Assembly (NCBI RefSeq): GCF_000787575.1
Contig: NW_012236515.1
Location: 355,892 to 419,891, forward strand
DNA length: 64,000 nt
Origin: Acytostelium subglobosum LB1
Lineage: Eukaryota; Evosea; Eumycetozoa; Acytosteliales; Acytosteliaceae
Reading direction: 5' to 3'
In this document: positions 46,088 through 58,374 of the stretch, piece by piece
Position numbering within the stretch: position 1 is the first letter of the stretch
Layout: each line of letters begins with the position of its first letter
Notes under the pieces: generated by a model
Told to the model about the DNA's origin: nothing
What the model saw: only the letters and a program-made list of their open reading frames with translations
Databases searched by the model: none
Program-made: the position numbers and the translations under genes

Positions 46088-49000
46088 ATGTTAAAACAAC
46101 ATAAACAACATCAACAACATCATTCATTACTTTTAATTTTAATATTATTGTCTTGTATAATTGGTATTAAATCAGTAGTAATCAATGAGTTTCTGCAATC
46201 AAAGCCAATCACTGTTGGATATAATTGTATTCAAGTCTCTCTCACACCTCCTCCTCAATCAGTGATCAGTTCGAAGGACTTCCAGATAAGAATGTTCTTT
46301 GACAAAGACGGAATGTAAGTTCACTCTCTCCATCATCCCATCACTCATTCAATCAATCAATCACTCACTTTATTCCGTTCAATCGATCAAACAAACAGAT
46401 TGATTGCAACCTATCCAATCATATCAACCAACACAGAGACACTGCTCAACTATTCAAGGACTGTGAATGGTGGATTTCCAAATGTCGTATGTACTATTAA
46501 TCCATCCATCAATATATATATGATGATGTAATGAATGACTAACACATCTCTCTCAATCACTCAAACAAAGTACATGATTGATATTTATACCAACAAGACT
46601 GTCTCGCCAACTGGAATACTAGTCATAGATGATCACACAATCCAGTACATCTTTGCCCAACTTCCAATATCGGACAAGTTGGTCTTTGCATTCAAAGACG
46701 TCTTCCAATGGGGTGGACACTTTGTTAACGTAGGTACAGACCATCCATCCATCCATCACTAGTCTGATACACTAACTGACTCTGACCAACAAATCATCAT
46801 ATAACTAGCCTCAATACGCAGCTGTGTACTCTACCACGGCCAACCCTCCGGCGCCCAACACACTACCATCGAACAAGATGGTAAGTCTGTGTCCACTTAC
46901 CGATCAAAGATGGATGGGAGGTAACCTATCTGTGCCGCCATCAGTATCCCAGCTGACCCAGTTGGTTGCCAAGCCATGCCACTCATCAATTCCAATCTGT
47001 AAGGCCGATGACATCATGTACAACGAGTTGCAACTTGATGTGAGCTTGGCCAAAGGCAACATATCAATCCAATTCGATGAGTATGTCTTTGCTGGCCAGA
47101 AGTATCATACCTACCTATCTGTAAGTAACCTGTGGTCATTAGTACGTACACATCACATCTGATACTGACTCGTGACCACATAGATATTGATAGAGGCATT
47201 GGGTACAATAATAGACTTTCCGTTGACCTTGGGTGACCAGCAGTATCAGTTCATTGCAGAGGGCCAGGCTGATCAGTTCTACAATATCTACTCGACTGCT
47301 GTCGATCAGATGATCGAAACTGTCAAGACCAGCTCCATGAACTCATTTATCACTCAATTCCAACAAGGAAAATTCACCAATGTCACTGTTGGTAATGGAA
47401 CTGCCGTACTTCCAGTAAGTAGTGATCAATGATCGGCTGATGGAGGGTTGGGGAGGGACAGGACAGGAGAGGACTAACAATACACATGTTATTGTAGGCT
47501 AACTTTGATTGGACTGGATACATGTCTAATCCATACGATGAGAAGTTCATATTCTACTCTAAACTTGGAGGAAGTAAGTCATGGATCACTCGCTCACTCA
47601 ACTCAATCATCCTCACTCACTCACTCAATCAATCAATATCTTCAATCAATGAATCATATATATATAGGTATCACTATATTGTGCACGAAAGGTACTTTCT
47701 TTAATTTGTATCCAGCAAGGGGAGTTTATTGTCCAACTGGATCGACTAGGAACTCTGGTTATCTAGCCTCAACACACCACACGTTAAGAAATGGACCTGT
47801 TATGAACAAGTACAACCTAAATTCAGTTGTGCCAGTTGTCACAAGGTGGTTCAGAATCACCATGCTTGGAAAGTCCTACACTTTCTCCACCACTCAGCTT
47901 AGCCTCACCGATGAAAATCTCAACATTAACTTCAAGTTCAACAATGATGCCTACAACTGGAGTATGTATTACAATTGAATGAATGAGGCTGGAATCATTC
48001 CATCCCATGGACAGCACTCACTAACTCATACCATCTAAGACTTGCAAGGATACTCAATGCTACATCCAAAGGATGGAGGACCAGTGACTGGAGCGATATT
48101 CGTTCCGGACAATGTGTTTGGTCCCGGATTGAATCAACTCGGAATGACCCAGGACAGCTTCTTTGCCCAACCGAACTTCTGCTCCCAGCTACCTGGGGCG
48201 GGAATGGACCACCAACTCGGCAAGTACGCCAACCAAGGTGATTCATTCATCAACAACTACATGTCATCAATGTGGTCGCAGTGTGATGGTACCCTGGATG
48301 ACGGCACGTACCGCACCAAGGTGATTCCTGGGGGCAAGCTGTCCTGTGAAGTGATTCGCGACATTGGTACTGCTGTGTTCCAATTCCGACAAGGTGCCAT
48401 TCCCAACTTCCAGCCCAGTGTTGGCCAGCCCACCAACAATCGCACCAGCAGCACCAGCACCACTGATGGATGCGACGGAGTGTTCATTGTGGATGTCTGC
48501 AACAATGGTAACCTATCCGGACAGATCTTCATGGATATAACATGCAACAGCCAGCCAGATGAGGTCTACATCGATAATATCAACAGGTTCCAGAATGTGA
48601 TGCCAGGTCAGTGTCTGCCATTCACTGCAAGAGTGGTGTACAAGGAGTATCCCGCCAAGCCCTTGGTGTGTCGAGTCGACCTGTCAATCAACAAACAACT
48701 CCTCTGGACAGACAAGGGCATGGCATCGTCAGCCAACTTTAGTATCCCAATGTTTCCAACATGCCACAAAGTCAATCCTTGTCTGAACGTGGTCGGCCAG
48801 CCCAAACTTGACACGGTCCAACCTGTGCCCTCTCAGTTTGTACAGGTTGATCGCTTCCTCTACACTACCTACCTCGATGTCGTCATGAACAACAATGGCC
48901 AGTTGGGAGGTAACTTCTCAGTCAACATCACATGCGCGACAGAGGGTTCTTTTGGCAATGTCATTATCGTTGATGGCCACTTCCAACAGATCACATACAT

Positions 49001-51491
49001 TGACGCAATGAGCATGGCTACACAACGATTCACACTGATGGTCGAGGCATCGCCCAACCCCAACACATACATGGTGTGCAAGATGATCTCAGCCGTGTAC
49101 AACCCAAGCAAGTGTTGGTCCCTTGTCGACTCGGACACTCGTACATACAGTATCCGCATGGCCATCCCCTCGGACCCCTGTATCAAGTACCAGAACCAGC
49201 CAACAATCATCAAGTCTCTGAAGATCTGGTGGGAGAGCGTACTTGCCAATGTCAACTTTTACCTCGGCCTCATCTCATCGGGCTGGGAGAAGGTGTCTTC
49301 ACCACCCGCCACACTTCCCCAGCCTTTTGCTCGTGAGCAGTTTGACCCTTCAATCAATGACAAGGCACATATTGTTTCGTCTGGCCAGCTCTACAAGACG
49401 ACAGTAACAACGGACCTACCATTGAATGGAGGCACTGAGGTTGGTACATTCAAAGTCAGAATCACATGTGATACTCAGTACATCGTTGTCAACGACACAC
49501 AAGTAGTCGAAGCTAGGCCTGGTTCCGGCTCTGTTCAAACAGATGTGTACTCCTACGCTACCAATTTAAAACATCCTAATGCGGTGTGCCGTGTCGATAT
49601 CCAAGTGCTTAATCCCAACACTTGTTGGTTAAGCGTTGGACTTTCCTACAACCAGTCAGTCCAGGTCTATCCTCCGTACGACTCATGTGAGGGCGCATCA
49701 TTCTCGCCCAGCTTCCCACTCGCCCCACCCACGACCTTAGTTGAACAAACAAAGAACAGCGTAGACATTGATGGCACGGTTAGGTTTGCAGTCTCATCTG
49801 TGCCAGCGAATGTTGGATACAACAATGGTCACCTGGAGTCTACACTCACATGTAGTAGCAACCTGACTGTTGTGAGCAACATCTTCACATCATCTTGCAA
49901 CATTGCACCCAACTCAACATGTCTGGTACAGTTTGAAGTTGTCGTCAATGCATCATATGCAGCAGCGCTATCATTGGTCCAGCCCATTACATGTACATTG
50001 ATGGTACACTACCTCAACCCTTTTGGGGACCAATGCCTGTACACCACCTCGCCCTTGGGTCTCGCTCAGACCATCGCAATCCTGCTACCTATGCTCACAC
50101 TTTGTCCAGCGCCAAACAACATCAAGGTCACCTCAGCCAGCTCGATCACAGTGGACCAATGGATGACGTCCAGTTCATTCCAGAATGTGACCGTCTCGCA
50201 TTCACTTAAAGTCGTCAATAGCGAGGCAAAGTCCGGTAATGCCCGAGTGGTATCAGCCATCATTCCTGAGGGTGTGGCACTCGTGGTTGACTGGGCCGCC
50301 TCAATTACCCAGTGTTACATCCACTCGTATTCATCATGCCAGATGTCGATTGTGTTCTCTTCCAACACGAGTGGACATCTGGCCGCACAAACCAACGTAA
50401 CGTTCAATGTGGAGGTGGACTTTGATGGCGAGACATGTATCTCGACCAACACTGGCCAGCCCTTGCCCACGACCATCACCGTCAGTTTACCAGCCGATCA
50501 GTGCAAGCTCGTCAATCAACCATCCATGTTCGTCACCACCGAGACAATAGAGTCCAACCCAAACTACTACTTTGTGAACGATAAATTGTTCCAACTGGAC
50601 GAAACAAAGTGGACCATCGCATCGAATCAAACTGGCAACGCGAAGTATAAGTACTCCAAGCTCGTTTCAGGAAGCGTTTGGAATCGTGGTAAAGTTGGAG
50701 GATACCTCACATTGTCCACTCGATCAGAGGACAACCCTTCAGGTGGCACGTTCTACATTGATGGCAACGGCCACACCAATGGCACCATCTGGTTGAAGGA
50801 GGACCAACCCTACTACTTCACGTTCATCCTCTACACTGACGACCCATACCAAGCTGTGAAGTTTAGTTTCTACATTGTAGCCAGGTTCAACATGGAGCCT
50901 TGCTTCTCTCCGTTTGGCACAGTGTACCAACAGAAGGTCCCAGTGAACTTTGATTACCTTCTTCGAGTGGACAACACCGCGGCGATGAACAAACGCGGCA
51001 ATGACATCCTCCTCCCACTTATTATCGCGCTTGCCATTGTATTGGCAACATCATTGTTGTTGCTGGCATACCGCCTACGACAGATTGGTGCCAAGCGTAT
51101 CAAGAAGATGATTAAGAACCCTGGAGCGGCAGTGGAGAGCATGTTGGCAGAGGTCATTGGCGTGGCGGCGGTACCGCCACCGGTGGAGGCAGCTGCACTG
51201 GAAGGTGGTAGTGGTCTTGGAGAATTCAAATGTCATTGCTCCGCCGTACTACAAAAGACATGTCCCGTATGCAATGAAAAGTATTGCATAAATTGCTTCC
51301 CAATGCTTAATGATGGCAAGTGGAAATATCTATATAGACCATGCCATCCAGCCAACCTCTACCGCGATACCTACCACCTTCGTGACAAGCATCCAGAGGT
51401 CATTGACCAAGCTCGAGATTCATTGTTTCCCAAGAGGGAAGAAGAATTTAAAATAGCTAATGCTATGAGAATACAACAACAACAAGAATAG
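46088..51491 (+). CDS. HAP2/GCS1-family gamete fusogen homologue with extended ectodomain
   Basis: Eight exons (46088-46314, 46399-46486, 46571-46729, 46809-47120, 47184-47414, 47498-47573, 47668-47961, 48040-51491) join in phase to 1612 aa. It has an N-terminal signal peptide, one membrane segment (about 1452-1473) and a cytosolic tail of about 139 aa with CHC, CPVC and CINC motifs. Around residues 495-545, LGMTQDSFFAQPNFCS followed by a DHQL segment matches the HAP2/GCS1 signature. It is followed by about six beta-sandwich-like repeats of about 110-150 aa. HAP2/GCS1 proteins are host gamete fusogens structurally related to class II fusion proteins; D. discoideum has HAP2-related genes used in mating. 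Two signature cysteines appear replaced (GLNQLG and GMDHQL). A possible extra intron lies at 46881-46952. Confidence 0.75.
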
Positions 51492-51702
51492 TAAATAAAT
51501 ACGATCATGTTGACTGTTTGGCAGCAGTGTACTACATACATTAACAACATCATAAGTACTCTACTCTCTATCTATTCTTGTGTGAATGAATGATTGAGTG
51601 AATGAATGAATGAGTGAAACGAAGTTTCAGGGCTTCTAAACTACACAACACCAAGTTGTTGAGGTTCAAACTTTCAAAGAAGATAGAGATAACTAAAGAA
51701 GG

Positions 51703-53042
51703 ATGAGTGAAGATACTAAGAAAGAGATAGTTGTTAATGATGTTGTTGATGCAATATCAAAGACGAACAACAGCAACAAAGACGACGACGACGACAATAA
51801 TAATGCCAAAGAAGAGACAACATCACAAACTTTGACTAAAGATGATGGTCATGTTGACAATGGAAATGACAATGACAATGACAAGAGTAGTGGCAGTCTA
51901 GATGATCTGGAATCTCAACTTGTCTCACTCACTGTTGTCACTCAGACTACGATTGCTGCTGATGCTGCTGCTGCCCCTGCTACAACAACAACATCAACGA
52001 CGTCAACCACAACGACAACAGACGAAAAGAAGAAAGATGATGACAAGGTTATAGATAAAGTTAAGATTGAGGATAAGGATAATGATAAAGATAAGGATAA
52101 GGGTTATACAATTATACCTGCATCACAGAGAGCTGATGGCACTTGGAGAAAAGAGATACGTGTTCGAGCTGGATACGTGCCGCCAGAGGAGGCCGTCAAG
52201 TATGTTGCTCCACACAAGAGAACAACACCAGTGTCATCACCAATGAAGAATCAACAACAACAACAACAAGTCAGTCCGACACAATCACAATCCCAGACAT
52301 TGACTGGGGACACAACAAACACCTCAATCTATTCACCTGCGCCACGAACAGAGAGGACCAGTGGCAACAGAAATGAATATGATGATTATCAAGACGATGA
52401 TGAAGTGTACAGAAAACCAATCAGAGATCAAGACAATTGGAGCAGTAATAGTAATAATAGTAGCAGTAGTCCAAGAGGTGGCAGTTATGGAGGATCTCCA
52501 CGTGGTGGAGGTGGTCGCGGAGGGGGTTATAGAGGTGGATATGGATATGGTGGCGATAACACAGTGGTGGTCGAGATTATAATCAAGGTTCACAGTCACA
52601 ATCATACAGAGGAGATGGCAATGGAGGCAGGCCAAGAGGAGGCTATCCCAGTGGTGACACACGAGATACACGAGACACCAGAGATACAAGAGACACTCGT
52701 GACTACTACAATCAAAGTTCACAAACTCAATCATACGGAGGTGAAAGCAAACCAAGGTATAGCAGTGGCAGTGGAAGAGATTACACTTACAACGATAGGT
52801 ACTCTGATGGTCAAAACAACAACAACGAAGATGATGATTATAGAACATCACCACAGAGATACAACAACTATGGCAACAACTATAACAGTGGCGGTGGTCG
52901 TGGAGGAGGAGGAGGTCGCGGTGGCGGCGGACGAGGTGGAGGTGGAGGTGGTCGCGGCAGGGACAACTCATCATCACCAGGTGGACCCAAGAAAGAGTTG
53001 AGTTGGACCAATGACAAGTTCCACGAGATGTACAATAATTGA
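51703..53042 (+). CDS. PYM-like (Mago/Y14 partner) protein with RGG-rich C terminus; one-base frame change
   Basis: ATG 51703; the coherent C-terminal frame ends at TGA 53040-53042. Frame 1 is good to YGYGGDN, then a one-base loss near 52558-52562 (AACACAGT where AACAACAGT is expected) moves the coding sequence to another frame, which continues as SGGRDYNQ, RDTR repeats, RGG-rich runs and ends KKELSWTNDKFHEMYNN. Adding one base gives 446 aa exactly. Residues about 135-165 contain IPASQRADGTWRKEIRVRAG and YVPPEEAVKY, the pattern of the PYM N-terminal domain that binds Mago-Y14 and strips exon-junction complexes at ribosomes. Here it is internal and followed by an RNA-binding-type RGG tail. The frame change is probably a sequence error. 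Confidence 0.7.
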
Positions 53043-53386
53043 AATAACACTATATCTATGGTATTTTACAATACCATGCCATGACATGAACATCAACAAG
53101 CATGCATGCAGTTCATCATCTTCGTCTTGCCCTCAAGATCGACCTTTGGCGCTTCGCGTTTCAGATTGAAATTATTTGAAAACAAATACAAAGCTCTTGA
53201 AATATCTGTTGAATGTTTGAATGGGTGGATGTGAGGAGCTGCGAACCAACACTCACTCGACCTTATCCATCATTGTCTGTAACACACAGATACAAAGAGA
53301 TATATATATATATAAATATACTACTCATATAAATAATACTTTATAACATATATATATAATACACCTGAATTCAAGAACAGGTGTAA
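53043..53386. other. Intergenic region
   Basis: About 340 AT-rich bases with TATATA tracts near 53300 and 53350, leading to the PH-domain gene. Nothing else was recognised. Confidence 0.4.
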
Positions 53387-55623
53387 ATGATGGATGCTTC
53401 AGGTGCAACGATGACAGATCAACCGTCAAATACAAATAATACTGGACCATCATTGACATCTTCAACTACTTGGACAAAGACACAAAGATCACAACCTGCA
53501 TTGTCAACATCAGCAACATCTATACCAACTGGTACAGTAACAACAACAAATCCAAATCTAATAAGTGAGGTATGTTTGAGTTGATTGAGATTGATTGATT
53601 GAATGAGATTGATTGAGTTACTCACTTATACAACGTTCAGAATCATTATGAAGGATGGTTACAGAAGAAGGGAGAAAAGGGATTTATACATACATGGAAG
53701 AAGAGATACTTTGTTGTCAATGTTGACAGTGTAAAGTATTATACAGATGCCTCAAAGTCAGAGTATCGAGGCAATGTGCTCTGGGAGCATGTCGTCACAA
53801 TACAGCCTACAACTGTCAGCATGACCAGTTCAAATCCAGGAGACAGCCGATACTTTGAGATAACAACAGTACGTCCACTCATTCATACATTCAATCAATC
53901 AATGTCCACTCACTCACTTACTCAATCACAATCGATCAAATATAGAACCGAAATAGAGTATACTTCTTGTTTGCCGATGATGTAACATTCTGCGCAAATT
54001 GGATAAGAGTATTGAGATCGGTCAAGGATGCTTATGTCGAGAGGAAGCGCGGCCTCGCCCCCATTCAATCACCGCCGACATCACCAAAGATACAACCTAC
54101 AGCAGCCACAGTTGTACTCAACTATTATAACAACAACAATGCTGGCAACAACAGCGTCAATGAGAGGAGTAGCGTTGGTAGCAACAGCAGTAGCGGCAGC
54201 CAGAACTATAGTAGTCGCGGCCCACATGGTAGCTCCTTTGACGACTCGAATCAGTCACACGCGCACACACAATTCCTGCGATCGAGCAGAGACTCGTCGT
54301 CGTCCGATCATCACCCTCTCAATCAGTCACTCAACCAGTCTGCCCAGCACGTCCAGGCCGTGCAGGCCTTTTCACATTATGATGCGCTGGGCACGCCGAT
54401 TCATTGCCTGGCACCAGTCGACTACTCAATGTACATTCCACCACGTCCAGAGGGTGCGCTGAGGTCACTCGATGCCGACACTGTCAAGTCGTTCATCCCG
54501 TCAGAGGGCAGAGACCTGGAGATATATTACCGGGCTACCACCACACTGGCCAGCATACTGACTAGCAAGCAGTCTGATGGCGAGCATCACCTCCTCTCCA
54601 CATACTTCATCCTGGCCACACTTCATTGGGACAATCAACAGACTCAGCCCTTGTTACCATTCGTGTCCAGTTATGACAGCGACATCATCTATCCCTACTT
54701 TATGTACACTATTCACTTACTTAGAACTGTATGTACCATCGATGATTGATTGAATGATTGATTGGATACTAACAATAACCTTAGGAGATATTGAACAAAT
54801 GGTCAACTGATGGTACAAAGTACGTTGCACAGATTGATGAAGTTGTTAGACAGAAGCGAGTTGGATACTTGACGATGATGGATAATGAGGATCGCCAGAC
54901 ATTCTTGAATAGGAACTTGGTACTACTGGACTATGTGGTCAGACATTCAATCACTGGCAGAGGACAACCACGTATAGAGGACGCGTTACTCATGCTCATT
55001 GATCGATGCCTTGAATGCTACGAAGCATTGCCATCAATCAAACATACAGCATTCCTATTGAATGAGATTGAATCACATTCAAGCAATGCCGAGCTATCAA
55101 GTGAGACCAAGTCATTGCTGCGATCATTCATTCACTCTTACCTATTGTATCAGAAACTTCACCTTGAGAACAAGAGTAACGGCATGGAGCAGTTCATGAC
55201 GTCCTTCTCTCAGTCACTGGATGTCGTTGGCCAGTCATTTGCCGCGATCATCCAACAACATCCATCTCTTACGCCCTATGCAACGAGCATCCAACGAACA
55301 ATGGTCAAGATATTCCATCTATGGAGCAGAGACTTGCCTCTCTGTGAAATCAACAGCCACCNTTCGAGACAACAGTATATCGAAACTACAAAGTCTTTGT
55401 TTAGAATATTACACAGCACAGACCAGAACGCCTTTGGCCAACTTGCCAGTTCAATCAACGATGTAAAGGTATTAGTCAATCAATCAGTCAATCATTCGTT
55501 ATCATACTAACAATCATCAATCCAATCTAGGAATCACTATTCAAGGTAATCGAACAGGATGTTGGAGAGTTTGATATTAGTAGAGTGAACACTAGCGTGT
55601 TGGATTCATTGTCAGAGGCTTGA
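53387..55623 (+). CDS. PH-domain protein of unknown function
   Basis: Five exons (53387-53569, 53641-53868, 53946-54728, 54785-55468, 55531-55623), all in phase, give 656 aa. The PH domain spans about residues 62-165: YEGWLQKKGE, WKKRYFVV, YFEITT, then across a junction NRNRVYFLFADD and NWIRVLRS. A Ser/Asn-rich linker is followed by an all-helical C-terminal half (about 330-656) with no family I can name; it resembles helical repeat or GEF-associated regions. N at 55362 leaves one residue undetermined but keeps the frame. The PH domain suggests phosphoinositide or protein binding at membranes. Confidence 0.8.
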
Positions 55624-55656
55624 TCAAAGATAGATAGAGATATATATAAATACAGT

Positions 55657-58047
55657 TTATTTATTCACATCGATGAATATGATGCCAAGATTGTTAAGGA
55701 TGAGCTTGAGGTCTGCACCATCATGCTGTATTGGCATGGGAGTGCTTGGTCTGCGCATATATCGCTGATGATTGATCAATTCTTTACACTTCCTCTTGTT
55801 TAGTAATGCCAGTGAATGCCAGATTCCGTTGTCTGGATACCTTAACTTCTTTTGCTTCTTTAGCCTGATCCATGGATCAAGACCAACGTCCAAGCCATGC
55901 TGCTGGATACCGTGCCACATGATGGCGTAGAGGTCGGACTTGACAAGTATGATGTTCTCCTTGAAGATACCAGATATGCGCTGTCGACTGGTCACTGATC
56001 GACTCTCCTCAAAGTACTGATCCATCTGCATCAACTTGTTGAAGAGTAGATCAAACACTTCCACTCTATTATGTAGTATGGCATATTTCAATGCTTCCTC
56101 GCTATGTACAAAGTGTCCAATATTAAACTTGATGATGTCCACGTTGCCATAATGGGTATACTTTGGATGGATTCCAATTGCCAGCTTTTCGCGCATCTTC
56201 TGTCTTTGGTCATGGGCTTGGCCTTGGACATAGACTTTGGCGTATCGTTGCTTGACATGTTGGAACAATTGAGTACTGCCAAACTCAAAGAATGATTTGA
56301 TCAGATCTGGGTTGTCAATGAATTGATGAAGAGTATAGATCTGTGCATCCCTTGGAAGCTTGTCCAAGACATAGTCAAACAACTGGACATCGTTCAACTT
56401 GACAAGTAGTAGCTGATCTTGTTGATCCAGGTATGGCCTCACCTCCAGGAGATATCCAATCACATTACGATGTCCACCAACCAATGCATTTGATAGTGCT
56501 TGATCAAAAGATTGTCCACTGGAACCAATGATACCTTGCAAGATGTCCAAGTATCCAAACCTGGCGGCAGTCAGACATAACCTCGCCACACCACAACTAT
56601 GACGATGAGCCAACACATACTTGATCGTGTCGTCATCAGTGATATAGTGTACTTGTGAGAATTGAGTGTATCTAAAGTTGACGCTGTCTGCCAAGTCTCT
56701 GAGTATGGGTGCCGTTGGATTGCGTATTGTGTAGTCCTTCTTACGAAGATCGCACAACTCTGTGCCAAGCTTTTCCAACACGACCTCGATGACGGCGTGT
56801 GGCGCATCGTTCAATGTGTGCCAGAGCTTCATCTTGACCACTGAGCTCAACTTGCGCTGTGCCTCCAGATGCCTCATACCGATGCGTACCTGCTGCACTG
56901 AGCCCCACTCGCACAGCTCATTGAAGTTAATCTCGACGGCTTCCTGGCGATCTGCCTTTGCCGACAAGTGCGACACGATGTAGGGCACCAGCTCAACTCC
57001 ACTCGTCTTGATCACGCTGGATATGATTAATATCGACTCTTTGATCTCCAGCTTGCCCTGGGACATCAGCTCCAAGAGACATACGTCCCAGAACAGCTTG
57101 TCGCCAGGCTTGATCTTTTGAAGGTGCCTCGTATCAACTCCATACTCTTGCAAGTGTTGCTTCGATCGTTTGATGCGATAGAGTGCATCGTTCTCGAGCG
57201 TCTCATAGTCCAGCTTGAAGATGTTGCCGATGTCAATCTGTCGACGGAATACCGTATCGCTTTTGGGACATGTCTCCCAGTAGAGGTGTGCCAGAGGGCC
57301 TATCTTGGCATATGCCGGCAACAAATGAGGATGGGCATTGGCATACTGATCGATGAGCTCCTTGTCCTCGGTCATCACCAACACCTCTGGATGGGCAGCG
57401 AGATACTCGGTCATTGCCTGAAGGAATGATTGACTGGCCATTCTTCTCACTTTTCCAAACATCTTGATATCGCTCATCAACAATGCCTGGACCTGCGACC
57501 GGAACTTGGACTGTATCTCCTCCAGTGGTACGCCATGCTCATCCATGACATGCTCCAGAACATAGAAGTACAAGCTATAGCTTCGAGAAGACCAACATAT
57601 TGAGAGGATGTGGCCAGTGTAGGATGAATCTCGTTTGAATGATGTTGGGTTGACTTGTCGCGCGAGGGTTGCCACAATCTCTGGTGAGCCTCCGGAGGCC
57701 GCATTGAGTAGACACTCTGGATTGATAAAGTATCCGCGCTTGGCTTGATACAATGCGTTGAAGATGGTAAAGTCATTGCATTTAGATAAGAATTGCATTA
57801 TACTCTTATCATCGACCATTAGTTCATGACCATGTTTGAGTCGATCTAGTAATAGACCAAAGTGTCCATGTGTCACTATATGACTAAGTTTGTTCCAATG
57901 ATTATATGATGTTCTATAATATCTGTCTGTATTGACATTTCCATTATACAATCTTGCTGGATATGATTGAATGATACGTCTAACAAGATAACTGTTTGTC
58001 AATACATCTCTTATGGCTTTATCCTTGTCCATGTTGTTGTTGTCCAT
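55657..58047 (-). CDS. Dictyostelid ankyrin-like repeat protein
   Basis: Intronless, 796 aa from ATG 58047 (the frame opens slightly earlier without an ATG). The N terminus (DVLTNSYLVRRIIQSYP) is the short helical start common to large dictyostelid families with ankyrin-type or FNIP repeats. The body has degenerate helix-turn-helix repeats such as CLLNAASGGSPEIVATLAR, ALVGGHRNVIGYLLE and AILHNRVEVFDLLFNK, typical of weak ankyrin repeats. Probably a binding scaffold; partner unknown. The gene is convergent with the PH-domain gene (33 bp between stops). Confidence 0.8.
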   Translation of the reverse strand: MDNNNMDKDKAIRDVLTNSYLVRRIIQSYPARLYNGNVNTDRYYRTSYNHWNKLSHIVTHGHFGLLLDRLKHGHELMVDDKSIMQFLSKCNDFTIFNALYQAKRGYFINPECLLNAASGGSPEIVATLARQVNPTSFKRDSSYTGHILSICWSSRSYSLYFYVLEHVMDEHGVPLEEIQSKFRSQVQALLMSDIKMFGKVRRMASQSFLQAMTEYLAAHPEVLVMTEDKELIDQYANAHPHLLPAYAKIGPLAHLYWETCPKSDTVFRRQIDIGNIFKLDYETLENDALYRIKRSKQHLQEYGVDTRHLQKIKPGDKLFWDVCLLELMSQGKLEIKESILIISSVIKTSGVELVPYIVSHLSAKADRQEAVEINFNELCEWGSVQQVRIGMRHLEAQRKLSSVVKMKLWHTLNDAPHAVIEVVLEKLGTELCDLRKKDYTIRNPTAPILRDLADSVNFRYTQFSQVHYITDDDTIKYVLAHRHSCGVARLCLTAARFGYLDILQGIIGSSGQSFDQALSNALVGGHRNVIGYLLEVRPYLDQQDQLLLVKLNDVQLFDYVLDKLPRDAQIYTLHQFIDNPDLIKSFFEFGSTQLFQHVKQRYAKVYVQGQAHDQRQKMREKLAIGIHPKYTHYGNVDIIKFNIGHFVHSEEALKYAILHNRVEVFDLLFNKLMQMDQYFEESRSVTSRQRISGIFKENIILVKSDLYAIMWHGIQQHGLDVGLDPWIRLKKQKKLRYPDNGIWHSLALLNKRKCKELINHQRYMRRPSTPMPIQHDGADLKLILNNLGIIFIDVNK

Positions 58048-58374
58048 GTTTAGTATCACATTGATCACATTGATGAAGTGATGTGATTGTGTTCCACTTG
58101 TTGTTATAAAGGTGATTGTTGTTGATTTAAGATGTAGTTGAATATGAATGGAAAATAGAATTAAATGAGATCAAAGAATAGTTTAGGTCGAAATGATCAA
58201 AAGACTATGTTTGACTTTTTGAGGACCTTTTTTGTTTTTATTTGTTTTGGAAAAATGCCCCCTCTGATCATTGATTGATTGGGTGAGGGAACATCATCAT
58301 TGATCATCACACAAACATTCACTCAACTCTATATCTCTTTCATTAATATATATATATACATACATATAAATAGA
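58048..58374. other. Divergent intergenic region
   Basis: About 330 AT-rich bases between the ankyrin-like gene and the TMEM258 gene, with a T-rich stretch (58210-58250) and a TATA tract just before the ATG at 58375. It is probably the two promoters. Confidence 0.4.

Noticed and set aside
46088-51491. Viral or mobile-element envelope gene
   Set aside because: The gene has seven host-type introns and the HAP2/GCS1 gamete-fusogen layout, with no neighbouring element parts or terminal repeats, so it is a host gene.
52560-53001. The Val/Glu/Thr/His-rich tail in the first PYM frame
   Set aside because: The alternative frame gives RGG and RDTR repeats and a natural end, and one added base makes the length exact, so this tail is out of frame.
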